From Collinsella sp. (lineage in GTDB: Bacteria; Actinomycetota; Coriobacteriia; Coriobacteriales; Coriobacteriaceae), in the NCBI GenBank assembly GCA_019414465.1, contig DXLY01000001.1, positions 1-34,552 on the forward strand: a stretch of DNA of 34,552 bases. Direction: 5' to 3'. Shown here piece after piece: positions 8,145-15,731 of the stretch. The stretch's first letter is position 1, and the number at the start of each line of letters is the position of its first letter. The translations under genes were made by a program, and so were the position numbers. Below the pieces are notes generated by a model that was not told the DNA's origin, did not search any database, and saw nothing but the letters and a program-made list of their open reading frames with translations.

Positions 8145-8280
8145 GCGCCGAAGCCTCGCAACCCTTCTGCCCGTTGAGCACGCACTCGAGCAGCGTATCG
8201 TATGCGCGCTGGGCTTCGGGGGCCAGGTACGCCCTGTTAAACATGCCCTCGGGTCGCACGTTTCCCTTCGAGTCGATCAT
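8110..8280 (-). CDS. Possible 56-residue hypothetical protein, unrecognised
   Basis: A short frame starting at the ATG at 8280, with only GGGG as a possible ribosome site, and overlapping the kinase remnant by 35 bp in another frame. The composition (PEAQRAYDTLLECVLNG in the middle) looks like real protein with an amphipathic helix. I do not recognise it. It may be an upstream piece of the decayed kinase locus, displaced by a frameshift. Confidence 0.25.
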   Translation of the reverse strand: MIDSKGNVRPEGMFNRAYLAPEAQRAYDTLLECVLNGQKGCEASAHAGMDTIKALV

Positions 8281-8365
8281 ATAAGGCCCCAATCTGTTTG
8301 GTTTCCCCAGATTGTGTGCCCGCACACCCAAGCCGCACGGCCCGCCGTTCAGCTGAAACCACCAC

Positions 8366-8402
8366 ACAAAAAGTCCGCCGACCATTGAAGTCGGCGGACT
8401 TT
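8366..8402 (-). terminator. Intrinsic terminator of agmatine deiminase 1
   Basis: On the minus strand AAAGTCCGCCGAC and GTCGGCGGACTTT form a perfect 13-bp stem (8370-8382 / 8390-8402) with a 7-nt loop, followed by a T run. It lies about 40 nt after the stop codon. Confidence 0.88.
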
Positions 8403-8440
8403 CGCGTGCGGACAATCAAGCACTGTTCACCATGGAACTG

Positions 8441-9562
8441 CTATTTACAGCGCGCCTTGGGCTGCTGCTGGGTGATGCAGTGGATGTTGCCGCCGCCGTA
8501 GATAACCTCGCGAGTCATGATACCGATGACTTCACGGTCCGGATAAGTAGCCTGGATATCCTTGAGCGCCTGGGCGTCATTGGGATCGCCGAACTGCGGT
8601 ACAAGCACTGCGCCGTTGATGGGCAGGAAGTTGAGGTAGCTCGGCTCGAAAGCATCCTCGGGGGTACGCGGCAGCACGCCCTCGACGGGGTCAATCGTGC
8701 TGGCCTCCTCCTCGGTCATATATACCGAGGTCGCAGGCATAATCACCTTGTGGATCTTGAGCTTGCGGCCACGGGCATCCGTCGTCTCGGAAAGCGTCTT
8801 ATACGCCTCTTGGCACTCCTTGTAGAACTTATGGTTGGGATCATCGGTCCACATGCAGCAGACCTCGCCGGGCGCACTAAAGCATGCGACGTCGTCCACG
8901 TGCCCGTTGGTCTCAAACGGGTCGATGCCATCCTTGATCCAAATGACCTTCTCGATGCCCAGGTACTCGGCAAGCTTCTCCTCGATCTGCTCCTTGGTGT
9001 ACTGGGGGTTGCGGTCCTCATTGAGCAGGCACATCTCGGTGGTCACCACGGTGCCCTGGCCGTCGCAGTTAAACGAGCCACCCTCGAGGATATAATCCTC
9101 GGGACGATAGCGGTTAACCTGCTCGAGCTGTGCCACCTGCAGGCCAATGGAAGCGTCCTTGTCCCACGGGAAATACAGGCCGTCAATGAAACCGCCGTAA
9201 GCATTAAAGTGGAAGTGCGAAAGAGCAACCTCACCATTGTCATTAACGAGGAACGCCGGGCCGGGGTCGCGAATCCAGCTGTCGTTGTACTCCATGTGGA
9301 TAACGCGCACGTTCTCAACGCCGTCGAAGATCTCACACACCGCGGGGAAGTCTTCAGTGTTGACGCCCACAGTGATGGGCTGAAAACGTGCAACGGTCTT
9401 AATAATCTCGGTAAAGACCTTTTGCGCCGGCTTGGCACCACAGCGCCACACATCCGAGCGATGCGGCCACAAAATCCAGGTGCGCTCCTGCTCTTCGTAC
9501 TCGCCGGGCATGTAGAATCCGTCCTTCTTTGGCGTAGACTCGCTCTCGTAAATGGTCTTCAT
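8441..9562 (-). CDS. aguA: Agmatine deiminase (agmatine iminohydrolase), copy 1
   Basis: A 373-residue cytoplasmic enzyme of the guanidino-group-modifying (pentein) fold that converts agmatine to N-carbamoylputrescine and ammonia. Motifs in order: MPGEYEEQERTWILWPHR at the N-terminus; NDSWIRDPGPAF with the substrate-binding Asp residues; LEGGSFNCDGQG; ETNGHVDDVACF with the catalytic His and Asp; and GGGNIHCITQQ with the nucleophilic Cys close to the C-terminus. All agree with characterised AguA proteins and the length is typical. TAGGAG lies upstream of the ATG. It stands apart from the rest of the pathway (17-23 kb in this window), divergent from a soluble LuxR regulator that is its likely controller, and has its own terminator. 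Confidence 0.95.
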   Translation of the reverse strand: MKTIYESESTPKKDGFYMPGEYEEQERTWILWPHRSDVWRCGAKPAQKVFTEIIKTVARFQPITVGVNTEDFPAVCEIFDGVENVRVIHMEYNDSWIRDPGPAFLVNDNGEVALSHFHFNAYGGFIDGLYFPWDKDASIGLQVAQLEQVNRYRPEDYILEGGSFNCDGQGTVVTTEMCLLNEDRNPQYTKEQIEEKLAEYLGIEKVIWIKDGIDPFETNGHVDDVACFSAPGEVCCMWTDDPNHKFYKECQEAYKTLSETTDARGRKLKIHKVIMPATSVYMTEEEASTIDPVEGVLPRTPEDAFEPSYLNFLPINGAVLVPQFGDPNDAQALKDIQATYPDREVIGIMTREVIYGGGNIHCITQQQPKARCK

Positions 9563-9575
9563 TTCAAGCTCCTAA

Positions 9576-9623
9576 ATCTCGGTGCTTTTGCTTGACGAGA
9601 CCATGATGCGGCCGCACCGAGAT
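9576..9623 (-). promoter_or_regulatory. Perfect 10-bp inverted repeat just upstream of the aguA1 ribosome site
   Basis: ATCTCGGTGC (9576-9585) and GCACCGAGAT (9614-9623) are perfect complements 28 bp apart. The proximal arm abuts the TAGGAG ribosome site of aguA1, so the element could be a leader hairpin affecting translation or an operator between the two divergent genes. Confidence 0.5.
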
Positions 9624-9740
9624 GTTCTCAATGGTCCCTCGAGCCCCTTTCAGCGACCGACGGTATACCATTCGCTGACCTAAAGTTCTATTCAGGCCGA
9701 GAACATGACATACTGGGTTCCACAATGGAAAGGATGCCCT

Positions 9741-10544
9741 ATGCCCCCATGCAATAAACAGCAGACTATTGAGTTGGACAGTACGACCTGGACTGCTCTC
9801 AACGAGCTCGCGCTTGCAATCCACGCATCACACGGTGTCGATAAGCTGCAAAAGGAGACCCTCGAGGGAACGACAGGGCTCGTGCCCCATCGGATCGCCA
9901 TGTTCGACCTGATCGAGGCGGCGGGCAGTGATGCCCCACGCTACGTCCACCCCGCAAGCAGCGGAATGGACGACCGCGCACTGAGCGACTACTACAACCG
10001 CTACGCCGCGATGGACTATACAACATGGAGCTTTGACTTACATAAGGTCGGCGTCTACCGCGACCTCGACCTCGTCGACGTCGAGCGACGCGATGCCACG
10101 CCCATCTACCGCAAATGGATGGAACCGCAGGGCGTCTACTTTGGCTGTACGGCCACGCTCGCGCACAACGACAGCCCGCTAGGAAGCATCACCCTGTTTC
10201 GTGAACGCACGGCCGGAGACTTCACCGACACCGAGCTCGCAATCCTGCTCGAAGTCGCTCGGCACGCGAGCCTCGCGCTCGCCAACCTCTATCCTCGGGG
10301 CATTAAACTCACCCAGACAGAAGACACAAACCAGCTAAATGCTTTCATTACAGAACACAATATCCAACCGCGCGAAGCCGAAGTCATGCGGCTCATGCTC
10401 GACGGCAAAACGAACAAACAGATGGCAAACGAGCTATTCATAAGCGAGTCAACCGTCAAGAAGCATGTCAACGCCATCTATCGCAAGCTCGGCGTCAGCA
10501 ACCGCCTGGGCCTCATGACTGCCACGCAAAACATCCCGCGATAA
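9741..10544 (+). CDS. LuxR-family regulator with GAF-like sensor domain
   Basis: A 267-residue soluble protein. Residues about 15-185 resemble a GAF/autoinducer-type ligand domain (the SPLGSITLFRERTAGDFTDTELAILLEVARHASLALANL stretch near 145-185 is typical of GAF domain ends). The last 65 residues are a LuxR/FixJ helix-turn-helix: QPREAEVMRLMLDGKTNKQM, then the recognition helix in SESTVKKHVNAIYRKLGVSN. There is no receiver-domain Asp and no membrane segment, so it is a one-component regulator. The ATG at 9741 is chosen because AAAGGA lies about 6 nt upstream. It diverges from aguA1, which suggests it controls agmatine deimination; its ligand is unknown. Confidence 0.85.
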   Translation: MPPCNKQQTIELDSTTWTALNELALAIHASHGVDKLQKETLEGTTGLVPHRIAMFDLIEAAGSDAPRYVHPASSGMDDRALSDYYNRYAAMDYTTWSFDLHKVGVYRDLDLVDVERRDATPIYRKWMEPQGVYFGCTATLAHNDSPLGSITLFRERTAGDFTDTELAILLEVARHASLALANLYPRGIKLTQTEDTNQLNAFITEHNIQPREAEVMRLMLDGKTNKQMANELFISESTVKKHVNAIYRKLGVSNRLGLMTATQNIPR

Positions 10545-10545
10545 A

Positions 10546-10577
10546 AAAGGGCGCCCTCCATGCAGAGAACGCCCTTT
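10546..10577 (+). terminator. Intrinsic terminator after the soluble LuxR gene
   Basis: AAAGGGCG (10546-10553) pairs with CGCCCTTT (10570-10577), immediately after the stop codon; T-rich sequence follows. Confidence 0.7.
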
Positions 10578-10620
10578 GATTTCGCCATTTGAATTAGTGT
10601 CGGCTCTGGTTCAAAGAGTA

Positions 10621-10655
10621 GACAGGTTTATTTTGGCAGGTTTTATCTGGGCAAA
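10621..10655 (-). repeat. Inverted copy of the 5151-5185 dispersed repeat
   Basis: The reverse complement of 10621-10655 matches 5151-5185 at 33 of 35 bases, including GACAGGTTTATTTTGG. It lies in the gap between the LuxR gene and the DUF4143 ATPase gene. Confidence 0.65.
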
Positions 10656-10661
10656 TGTCAG

Positions 10662-10694
10662 CCGCCGCGAGGGAGCTGCCTTCCCTCGCGGCGG
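10662..10694. terminator. Strong GC hairpin, possible bidirectional terminator
   Basis: CCGCCGCGAGGGA (10662-10674) pairs perfectly with TCCCTCGCGGCGG (10682-10694). No strong T run follows directly in either direction, so terminator function is uncertain. Confidence 0.45.
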
Positions 10695-10711
10695 TCCTCT
10701 AACAAAAAAAC

Positions 10712-10832
10712 CAAGTGAGTAGGCTTTTTGCAGGAGGTCAAGCACGCCCCAAAACGCCACAGCTCTGACCTGCGGTTTTATTGAGTATTTGTCGCGGTGT
10801 GCTCGACAGATCCAAAAAAGCCTACTCACTTG
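10712..10832. repeat. 121-bp element with perfect 18-bp terminal inverted repeats
   Basis: CAAGTGAGTAGGCTTTTT (10712-10729) and its exact complement (10815-10832) enclose about 85 bp. Inside, GCAGGAGGTCA and TGACCTGC form a second, nested stem. A piece of the interior, CTCTGACCTGC, recurs at 28943-28953. There is no reading frame inside. Confidence 0.6.
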
Positions 10833-10855
10833 CATCTGAGGCGCACCGGATCGGC

Positions 10856-10898
10856 AAAAAACCGCCGCGAAAGGGGTCCGATCCTCTTCGCGGCAGTT
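10856..10898 (-). terminator. Intrinsic terminator of the DUF4143 ATPase gene
   Basis: On the minus strand, AAC-GCCGCGAA type arms (10887-10898 / 10860-10871) form a stem of 11 pairs, followed by TTTTTTGCC. It begins 19 nt after the stop codon. Confidence 0.8.
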
Positions 10899-10916
10899 GT
10901 TAATACGCCGAACTTG

Positions 10917-12086
10917 TTATCGCAAAAGCCAATCACGCGCCGAGACCACGCTACAGTCTTTCGACTCATACGTTGAATCCACGCGGGCCACAACATAGCG
11001 CGCATCTTTTGCAATGTCGATCTCATCGCATACAGTCTGTAGATGACGGGCGTACTTATCGTGATACGTTCTGGATGATTTTATTTCGATAGCCTTGGGA
11101 CTCCCTGAGTTTGTACAGTCGAGCAAATCGATTTCACGCTTGCTGTCGTCCCTATAGAAATACAGCTCGGGATTCTCGCCCACGTTGAGATGGCTCTTCG
11201 CCGTTTCGGAAACGATGAGGTTTTCGAAAACGGCCCCTAGATAAGGGCTCTCCAATAGTTGCTCCAGTGATCCAATTTTGAGCAAGTAGCAGAGCAGCCC
11301 CGTGTCGTAAAAATAGAGCTTGGGCGTTTTAGTTAGACGCTTCTTGGCATTTGCATAATAGGGCTGCAGCGAAAACGTCAGGTAGCTCTGCTCCAGGATG
11401 GACAACCAGCTTTTAATGGTCGATACGTTCACGCCCGTATCTCGAGAAAGCGAGGATATATTGATGAGGGCACCGACGCTCTGAGCAATTTTGGACAGAA
11501 ACTTATGAAACTCCGCCTTATTGCGCACATCAAGCAAGCCCACAACATCGCGCTCAACATAGGTATCGATATAGCTGGGGAAATAAACCGAGGACGGCAT
11601 TCCGGCGGAACGCAGGCGAGGGTATCCCCCTTCGAGCGCGAACAAATCCACTTCCAGCTGCCCCTGCTGGCCCCTCTCCGCTTCTCGAAACGATAATGGC
11701 AGCAATTTCAAGATCCCGACTCGCCCGGCAAGAGACTGCCCGATGCTTTTCATCATCAAAAAGTTATGCGAGCCTGTAAGGATGTATTGACCGGCGTCTC
11801 CCCGCTCATCCGAAACAACCTGGATCATTGAAAACAAATCCGGGGCGTATTGCGCCTCATCGATGATGAGTCCGCCCTTTCGGTTGCGGATAAAACTCAC
11901 CGGGTCCTCCAAGGCCGCGCGCCTCGTTTGGGGGTCCTCAAGCGTGACATAGGAATAGTCGGGAAAGGCATGCCTAACCAGCGTAGACTTTCCGCTCTGC
12001 CTAGGCCCCGTCAACGACACAACAGGAAACCAACCCGCCATGCGAATGAGCAACTCATGCAAATCCCTGTTAATGTACTCGGCCAT
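10917..12086 (-). CDS. AAA-type ATPase with DUF4143 C-terminal domain
   Basis: A 389-residue protein of a widespread family of unknown role. Residues 1-170 are the P-loop ATPase: Walker A GPRQSGKST at 27-35, Walker B GGLIIDEAQ at about 71-79, and a sensor stretch YILTGSHNFLMM. DUF4143 (about 190-389) contains an inner helix-turn-helix-like stretch (SRDTGVNVSTIKSWLSILE). It ends with a nuclease-like segment, FYRDDSKREIDLLDC...KAIEIKSS, reminiscent of PD-(D/E)XK cores (D, then ExK). The start at 12086 is preceded by AAGGGG. Three 23-bp direct repeats lie directly upstream. Members of this family are scattered as single genes, sometimes as paralogues with toxin-antitoxin-like distributions; no function is established. 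AT content is slightly higher than in neighbouring genes, compatible with horizontal transfer. Confidence 0.85.
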   Translation of the reverse strand: MAEYINRDLHELLIRMAGWFPVVSLTGPRQSGKSTLVRHAFPDYSYVTLEDPQTRRAALEDPVSFIRNRKGGLIIDEAQYAPDLFSMIQVVSDERGDAGQYILTGSHNFLMMKSIGQSLAGRVGILKLLPLSFREAERGQQGQLEVDLFALEGGYPRLRSAGMPSSVYFPSYIDTYVERDVVGLLDVRNKAEFHKFLSKIAQSVGALINISSLSRDTGVNVSTIKSWLSILEQSYLTFSLQPYYANAKKRLTKTPKLYFYDTGLLCYLLKIGSLEQLLESPYLGAVFENLIVSETAKSHLNVGENPELYFYRDDSKREIDLLDCTNSGSPKAIEIKSSRTYHDKYARHLQTVCDEIDIAKDARYVVARVDSTYESKDCSVVSARDWLLR

Positions 12087-12111
12087 ATCAACGCCCCTTA
12101 TAACGCTGTTA

Positions 12112-12180
12112 CCATAATCGTATAGTATCATTTGCCATAATCTCGCAGTAGCGTTTTCCATAATCTTATAGTAGCCCAGT
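12112..12180 (-). repeat. Three tandem 23-bp direct repeats upstream of the DUF4143 ATPase gene
   Basis: Repeat units start at 12112, 12135 and 12158, exactly 23 bp apart. Each begins CCATAATC and continues with a variant of TATAGTA. The array ends about 25 bp upstream of the start codon. Exact phasing at about two helical turns is what an autoregulatory operator array would show. Confidence 0.65.
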
Positions 12181-12229
12181 TCAAAAACGTTATTTATAGA
12201 GCCGAAATCTCAGACCCTAAATAACAATA

Positions 12230-12264
12230 GCCACCACAATGGGAACTGTCCCCATTGCGGTGGC
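12230..12264 (-). terminator. CTGTCC-loop hairpin after the MATE gene
   Basis: The 14-bp arms 12230-12243 and 12251-12264 have one mismatch and a 7-nt loop AACTGTC; the right arm begins CCC. On the minus strand it lies 50 nt after the MATE stop codon and is followed by moderately T-rich sequence, so it may end that operon. Confidence 0.55.
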
Positions 12265-12314
12265 TTGCAGGCGAGTTGACTTATTCGACTATCGCGGGCC
12301 GGCCGTGTCCGAGT

Positions 12315-13691
12315 CTAGAGCGTGGCAAGTCGCTTGGATTCGCGGACGGCGAGGGCGATGGAGATAAGACCAGTGATGGCGTCAGCCGCCACCAAGGCAA
12401 ACCAGACACCCTGAACGCCCATCATGTTGCCAAGCAGGTACATAAGCGGCACGGAGCAGATCACGTAGCGGAGCAGACCGGTGAACGTGGCGATACCCAC
12501 CTTCTCAACCGCCTGGAAGTACATCGACATGGTCATGGCAAGATAGCCCAGGGCCACGGCCAGGATAACGATGCGCGTGGCGTTGGCGGCAACCTCGACG
12601 AGCGCCGGGTCGCTACCAGCAAAAAAGGCGCAGACCGGCGTTGCGGCCACCCATAGCACAGCAGACACCGCAGCAAGCGTCACGACCTGGTACTTAAGCG
12701 TGCAGGAGAGCGTTTCCTTGAGGCGCGCCCACGCCTTGGCGCCGGCGTTGAAGGCGGCAATGGGCTGCAGGCCGTACGAGAAGCACTGGGCGACCATCAT
12801 GGTAATGTAGAGGATGTAGCCGTTGATCACACCAAAGGCCGCGATGTAGAGCGAACCCATGTCGCCGCCGAGCTGGCCAAGCAACGAGTTGGCAACGGTG
12901 TTGAAGATGAACGTGGCAGCTTGCACCAAAAAGAACGGGAAACCAATCTTAATGATCTGGCCGCAGATGGCCATGTCGAGTTTGAGGTCGGCGGCGCTGA
13001 TCTGGAGCTGCGACTTCTTACCGCCGATGAACCAGAAGATACCGATGGCCCAGATACCGATGGAAAGACCGTAGTACACGCCAGCTCCCATAACGCCAAG
13101 CTTGAGCACAAACGTGGAAAGCGCAAGCCAGCAGATAGCGACGATGGCAGACACGGTCATGAGGTTGGCCTGGATCTGAACCTTCTCGTCCACACGCATG
13201 ACGGCGGTGACCATCTGACCAATGACCGTGAGCGGCAGCAGCACGGAGAAGGTGCGCACGCCGGCAACGGTATCGGTCATGATGTCGGGCGTGGCGCCGA
13301 AGAATGCGCAGATGGGCTCGGTAAACACAGCCATCACCACAGCAAGCAGCACACTCACAATCGTGGTAAGCCAAAAACCCTGGCTAAACGCCTTGCTGGC
13401 GCCCTTAATGTCGCCGGCACCCAAAAGGTTGCCCACCACGGCGGGCACGCCGGTGCCAAACAGGTTGCCAAAGGCCAGGTTAATGTACTCGACCGACATG
13501 ATGATCGAAACACAGGCCAGGCCGTGTGCACCCAGGCCCCAACCCATCACGAGGCCCTCAAGGACCACCATGATAATCTGGGCGAGCATACCCTGGCCGG
13601 TGATGATGGTGTACTTGCGCACCAGGCCGGGAATCGGCTGCGAGGCAAGCTCACGCTCCTCCTCAACAGCGGCGGTTGTCTCTTCTGCCAT
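12315..13691 (-). CDS. MATE-family multidrug/metabolite efflux transporter
   Basis: A 458-residue inner-membrane protein with about 12 hydrophobic segments in two similar halves, typical of the MATE fold, which exports cationic or aromatic compounds using a Na+ or H+ gradient. The family is recognised by the first helix pair (YTIITGQGMLAQIIMVVLEG), the GTGVPAVVGNLLGAGD loop equivalent to the family's amphipathic G-rich segment, and the matching GYILYITMMVAQCFSYGLQP in the second half. The N-terminal 25 residues are acidic and cytoplasmic. The start at 13691 is chosen for the AAAGGGGAG upstream. It lies 97 bp downstream of the amidohydrolase gene on the same strand, so the two probably form an operon and MATE may export the amidohydrolase product or substrate. 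A 12-bp tandem duplication lies in its leader. Confidence 0.9.
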   Translation of the reverse strand: MAEETTAAVEEERELASQPIPGLVRKYTIITGQGMLAQIIMVVLEGLVMGWGLGAHGLACVSIIMSVEYINLAFGNLFGTGVPAVVGNLLGAGDIKGASKAFSQGFWLTTIVSVLLAVVMAVFTEPICAFFGATPDIMTDTVAGVRTFSVLLPLTVIGQMVTAVMRVDEKVQIQANLMTVSAIVAICWLALSTFVLKLGVMGAGVYYGLSIGIWAIGIFWFIGGKKSQLQISAADLKLDMAICGQIIKIGFPFFLVQAATFIFNTVANSLLGQLGGDMGSLYIAAFGVINGYILYITMMVAQCFSYGLQPIAAFNAGAKAWARLKETLSCTLKYQVVTLAAVSAVLWVAATPVCAFFAGSDPALVEVAANATRIVILAVALGYLAMTMSMYFQAVEKVGIATFTGLLRYVICSVPLMYLLGNMMGVQGVWFALVAADAITGLISIALAVRESKRLATL

Positions 13692-13716
13692 TGTTCTCCC
13701 CTTTCCATGAGAGATT

Positions 13717-13769
13717 GATGAATGGATGGATGAATGGATGGGCGGCACGCACAGGCTGTGGCACCGCCC
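13717..13769 (-). repeat. Tandem 12-mer and GC hairpin in the amidohydrolase-MATE gap
   Basis: GATGAATGGATG occurs twice in tandem at 13717-13740. Next to it GGGCGG (13740-13745) pairs with CCGCCC (13764-13769) with a CAC/GTG inner stem. Without a T run this is more likely an RNA-processing or partial attenuation hairpin than a terminator. Confidence 0.45.
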
Positions 13770-13787
13770 AGCGATGCAGCAGCCCCG

Positions 13788-15416
13788 CTAGGCCTCGTAG
13801 ACCACCTTGCCGGCAATCATCGTGAGAGACGCCGTGGCCTCGAGGACCTCAGCCGGTTCGCAGTCAAAGAGGTTGCGGTCGAGCACACAGATATCAGCCT
13901 GTTTGCCGCATGCGAGCGTACCGATGCGATCCTCGGCATGCATGGCGTAGGCGCTGCCGTAGGTGTAGGCGCGCAGGGCCTCGGCCATGGTAATGCGCTC
14001 CTGGGGGAACCAGCCCTCGGGGTTGGAGCCGTCCTCGAGCATGCGGAAGACCGCGCCGTACACCTCCTTCATGGGCTCCAAGCCCACAACGGGGAAGTCG
14101 CTGCCCAAGTGCACCACGGCACCGCTGGCAAGCAGGCTGTGCAGGGGCCACGAAAGCGCTGCACGCTCGGGGCCCACGGCATCGTCCTTGGCAAGGTCAG
14201 CCATATCGAGCAGCATGTGCCACGGTTGCATGCCGGGGCATATACCAAGCTCCGCGTAGCGCGGCAGATCCTCGGGCTGAACCGTCTCGTTGTGCTCCAT
14301 GGAGTGGCGGCAACCCCGCTTACCATGCAAGCGCTCGCCCTCCTCAAAGCAATCAAGCACAAAACGCACCGAGCGATCGCCGATCGTATGGACGCGCGTG
14401 TCAACGCCCCATTCCTGCGCCCTGACAATGGCGGCACGGATGCGCTCTGGATCCTCCGCGGGCTCACCGCAGGTATCGGGCGCATTGCTATAGGGTTCAA
14501 GCATCCAAGCGGTGTGGTCGGAGCACACGCCATCAAGAAACTGCTTAAAGCCGTGCCACTCGACCTGCGTACCCGAGAAGGCGTATTTCTCCTTGATCTG
14601 CTCGAGCGTTAAGGACTCGTTTTCGAACAGATCGGTGTACAGGAACACGCGCAGTGGCAAGTCGCCCTTGGCATTAAGACCTGCCAACACCGCATACGGG
14701 TTTTCCATGCTCACAAACGTAGGATTGACCATGCCGACCGTAGTGATTCCCAGGGCATTGGCGCGCCGGGCGGTTTTTGCAAACGACGCGTCAACAACCT
14801 CGGGCGCTGGGTCGTAGACCTCGTCCATAAAGAAGACGCCGGCGTTGTTGGAAAACACGCCCGTCAGATTGCCCTCGGCATCCTTAAGGATCTTGCCGCC
14901 TGCGGGATCGGGCGTCTGCGAAGTTACTCCCACCTTGTTGATGGCGCAGGTATTGGCACTAAAGGTATGCAGGTCAACCTGCTGCAGAAAGACCGGGCGG
15001 TCCGAGATGTACTCATCGATCATCGCGGCTGTGGGCATCTCGGGGACATCCCACTGGAACTGGATAATCTGGCAGCCCAGAATCCACTCGTTATCGGGAT
15101 GGTCGGCCGCAAACGCCACGACACGTTCCATCGCCATCTCAAAACTGGTGCAGTCGATGAGGTTGACGGCAAAATCGGGGTCGGTCATAAACGCGCCCTG
15201 GGCAAAATGCGTGTGTGAGTCGATCAGGCCGGGCATGACGAGCTGGTCGCCAAAGTCGCGCACCTCGGTATCGGGACCGATAAACGGTGCCAGGTGAGCA
15301 TCGTCACCGCAGGCAACAATCTTATCACCGCGCACGGCAACGCCGCCCTTAAACGGCTCGAGCCCATCGCCGGTAAAGACGGCGTTGCTCTTGATAACTA
15401 CATCAGCCTTGTCCAT
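13788..15416 (-). CDS. Amidohydrolase family 3 (YtcJ/NfdA-like) metal-dependent hydrolase
   Basis: A 542-residue cytoplasmic hydrolase with a metal-dependent TIM-barrel. MPGLIDSHTHFAQGAF (about residues 66-81) carries the HxH metal ligands. RVHTIGDRSV and CRHSMEHNE supply further His ligands, and HLGSDFPVV the catalytic Asp. The C-terminal beta-sandwich closes with AEDRIGTLACGKQADICVLD. This layout is that of Amidohydro_3, whose characterised members cleave N-acyl, formyl or cyclic amide bonds. The start at 15416 is preceded by GAGGAGG. The substrate cannot be read off. Its position between agmatine genes, its MATE partner and the operator shared with the putrescine carbamoyltransferase gene point to a nitrogen compound related to polyamines, but that is inference only. 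Confidence 0.88.
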   Translation of the reverse strand: MDKADVVIKSNAVFTGDGLEPFKGGVAVRGDKIVACGDDAHLAPFIGPDTEVRDFGDQLVMPGLIDSHTHFAQGAFMTDPDFAVNLIDCTSFEMAMERVVAFAADHPDNEWILGCQIIQFQWDVPEMPTAAMIDEYISDRPVFLQQVDLHTFSANTCAINKVGVTSQTPDPAGGKILKDAEGNLTGVFSNNAGVFFMDEVYDPAPEVVDASFAKTARRANALGITTVGMVNPTFVSMENPYAVLAGLNAKGDLPLRVFLYTDLFENESLTLEQIKEKYAFSGTQVEWHGFKQFLDGVCSDHTAWMLEPYSNAPDTCGEPAEDPERIRAAIVRAQEWGVDTRVHTIGDRSVRFVLDCFEEGERLHGKRGCRHSMEHNETVQPEDLPRYAELGICPGMQPWHMLLDMADLAKDDAVGPERAALSWPLHSLLASGAVVHLGSDFPVVGLEPMKEVYGAVFRMLEDGSNPEGWFPQERITMAEALRAYTYGSAYAMHAEDRIGTLACGKQADICVLDRNLFDCEPAEVLEATASLTMIAGKVVYEA

Positions 15417-15523
15417 GTGAGCCTCCTCAGGCATCTTTGGTTGCAACGCGGACGCACCGCCCGCGTGGGCACTCGGTTGGGAGCGTAGCGCTCCCGCATC
15501 GGCGCGTGCCTACAAGCCGTGCT

Positions 15524-15544
15524 CGGACGTCTGTCCCACGTCCG
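15524..15544. repeat. CTGTCCC-loop hairpin
   Basis: CGGACGT (15524-15530) pairs with ACGTCCG (15538-15544), and the 7-nt loop is exactly CTGTCCC. It lies in the 315-bp gap between the membrane LuxR gene and the amidohydrolase gene. Confidence 0.55.
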
Positions 15545-15619
15545 CGGCTTCGCGCTACACCCATTGATACACAGGGGCAAATCCGTGCCAAGGCCAGGGA
15601 TCGCAAACGGTCAGTTTAA

Positions 15620-15652
15620 GCAGGTTTACACGCTTTACCTGCAGGTTTATTG
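15620..15652 (-). promoter_or_regulatory. Operator-like direct repeats upstream of the amidohydrolase gene
   Basis: On the minus strand TAAACCTGC occurs twice, 21 bp apart (15649-15641 and 15628-15620). The first copy is embedded in the palindrome ACCTGCAGGT. The 20 bp starting TAAACCTGCAGGT match the site at 23407-23426 upstream of the putrescine carbamoyltransferase gene at 17 of 20 positions. Spacing of two helical turns fits a dimeric LuxR-type regulator. Confidence 0.6.
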
Positions 15653-15731
15653 TCTGAGATTATTACCGCGTCATTACGCCCAACGGCGTGCCCGCCCACA
15701 CGGCAAGACCCGCATGCAAGGAAGAATAGGA

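Noticed and set aside
12112..12180. CRISPR array
   Set aside because: The 23-bp units are contiguous, with no unique spacers and no cas genes nearby.
15417..15731. Short frames in the gap upstream of the amidohydrolase gene
   Set aside because: No start signals or motifs; the gap is explained by the operator, promoter and hairpins.
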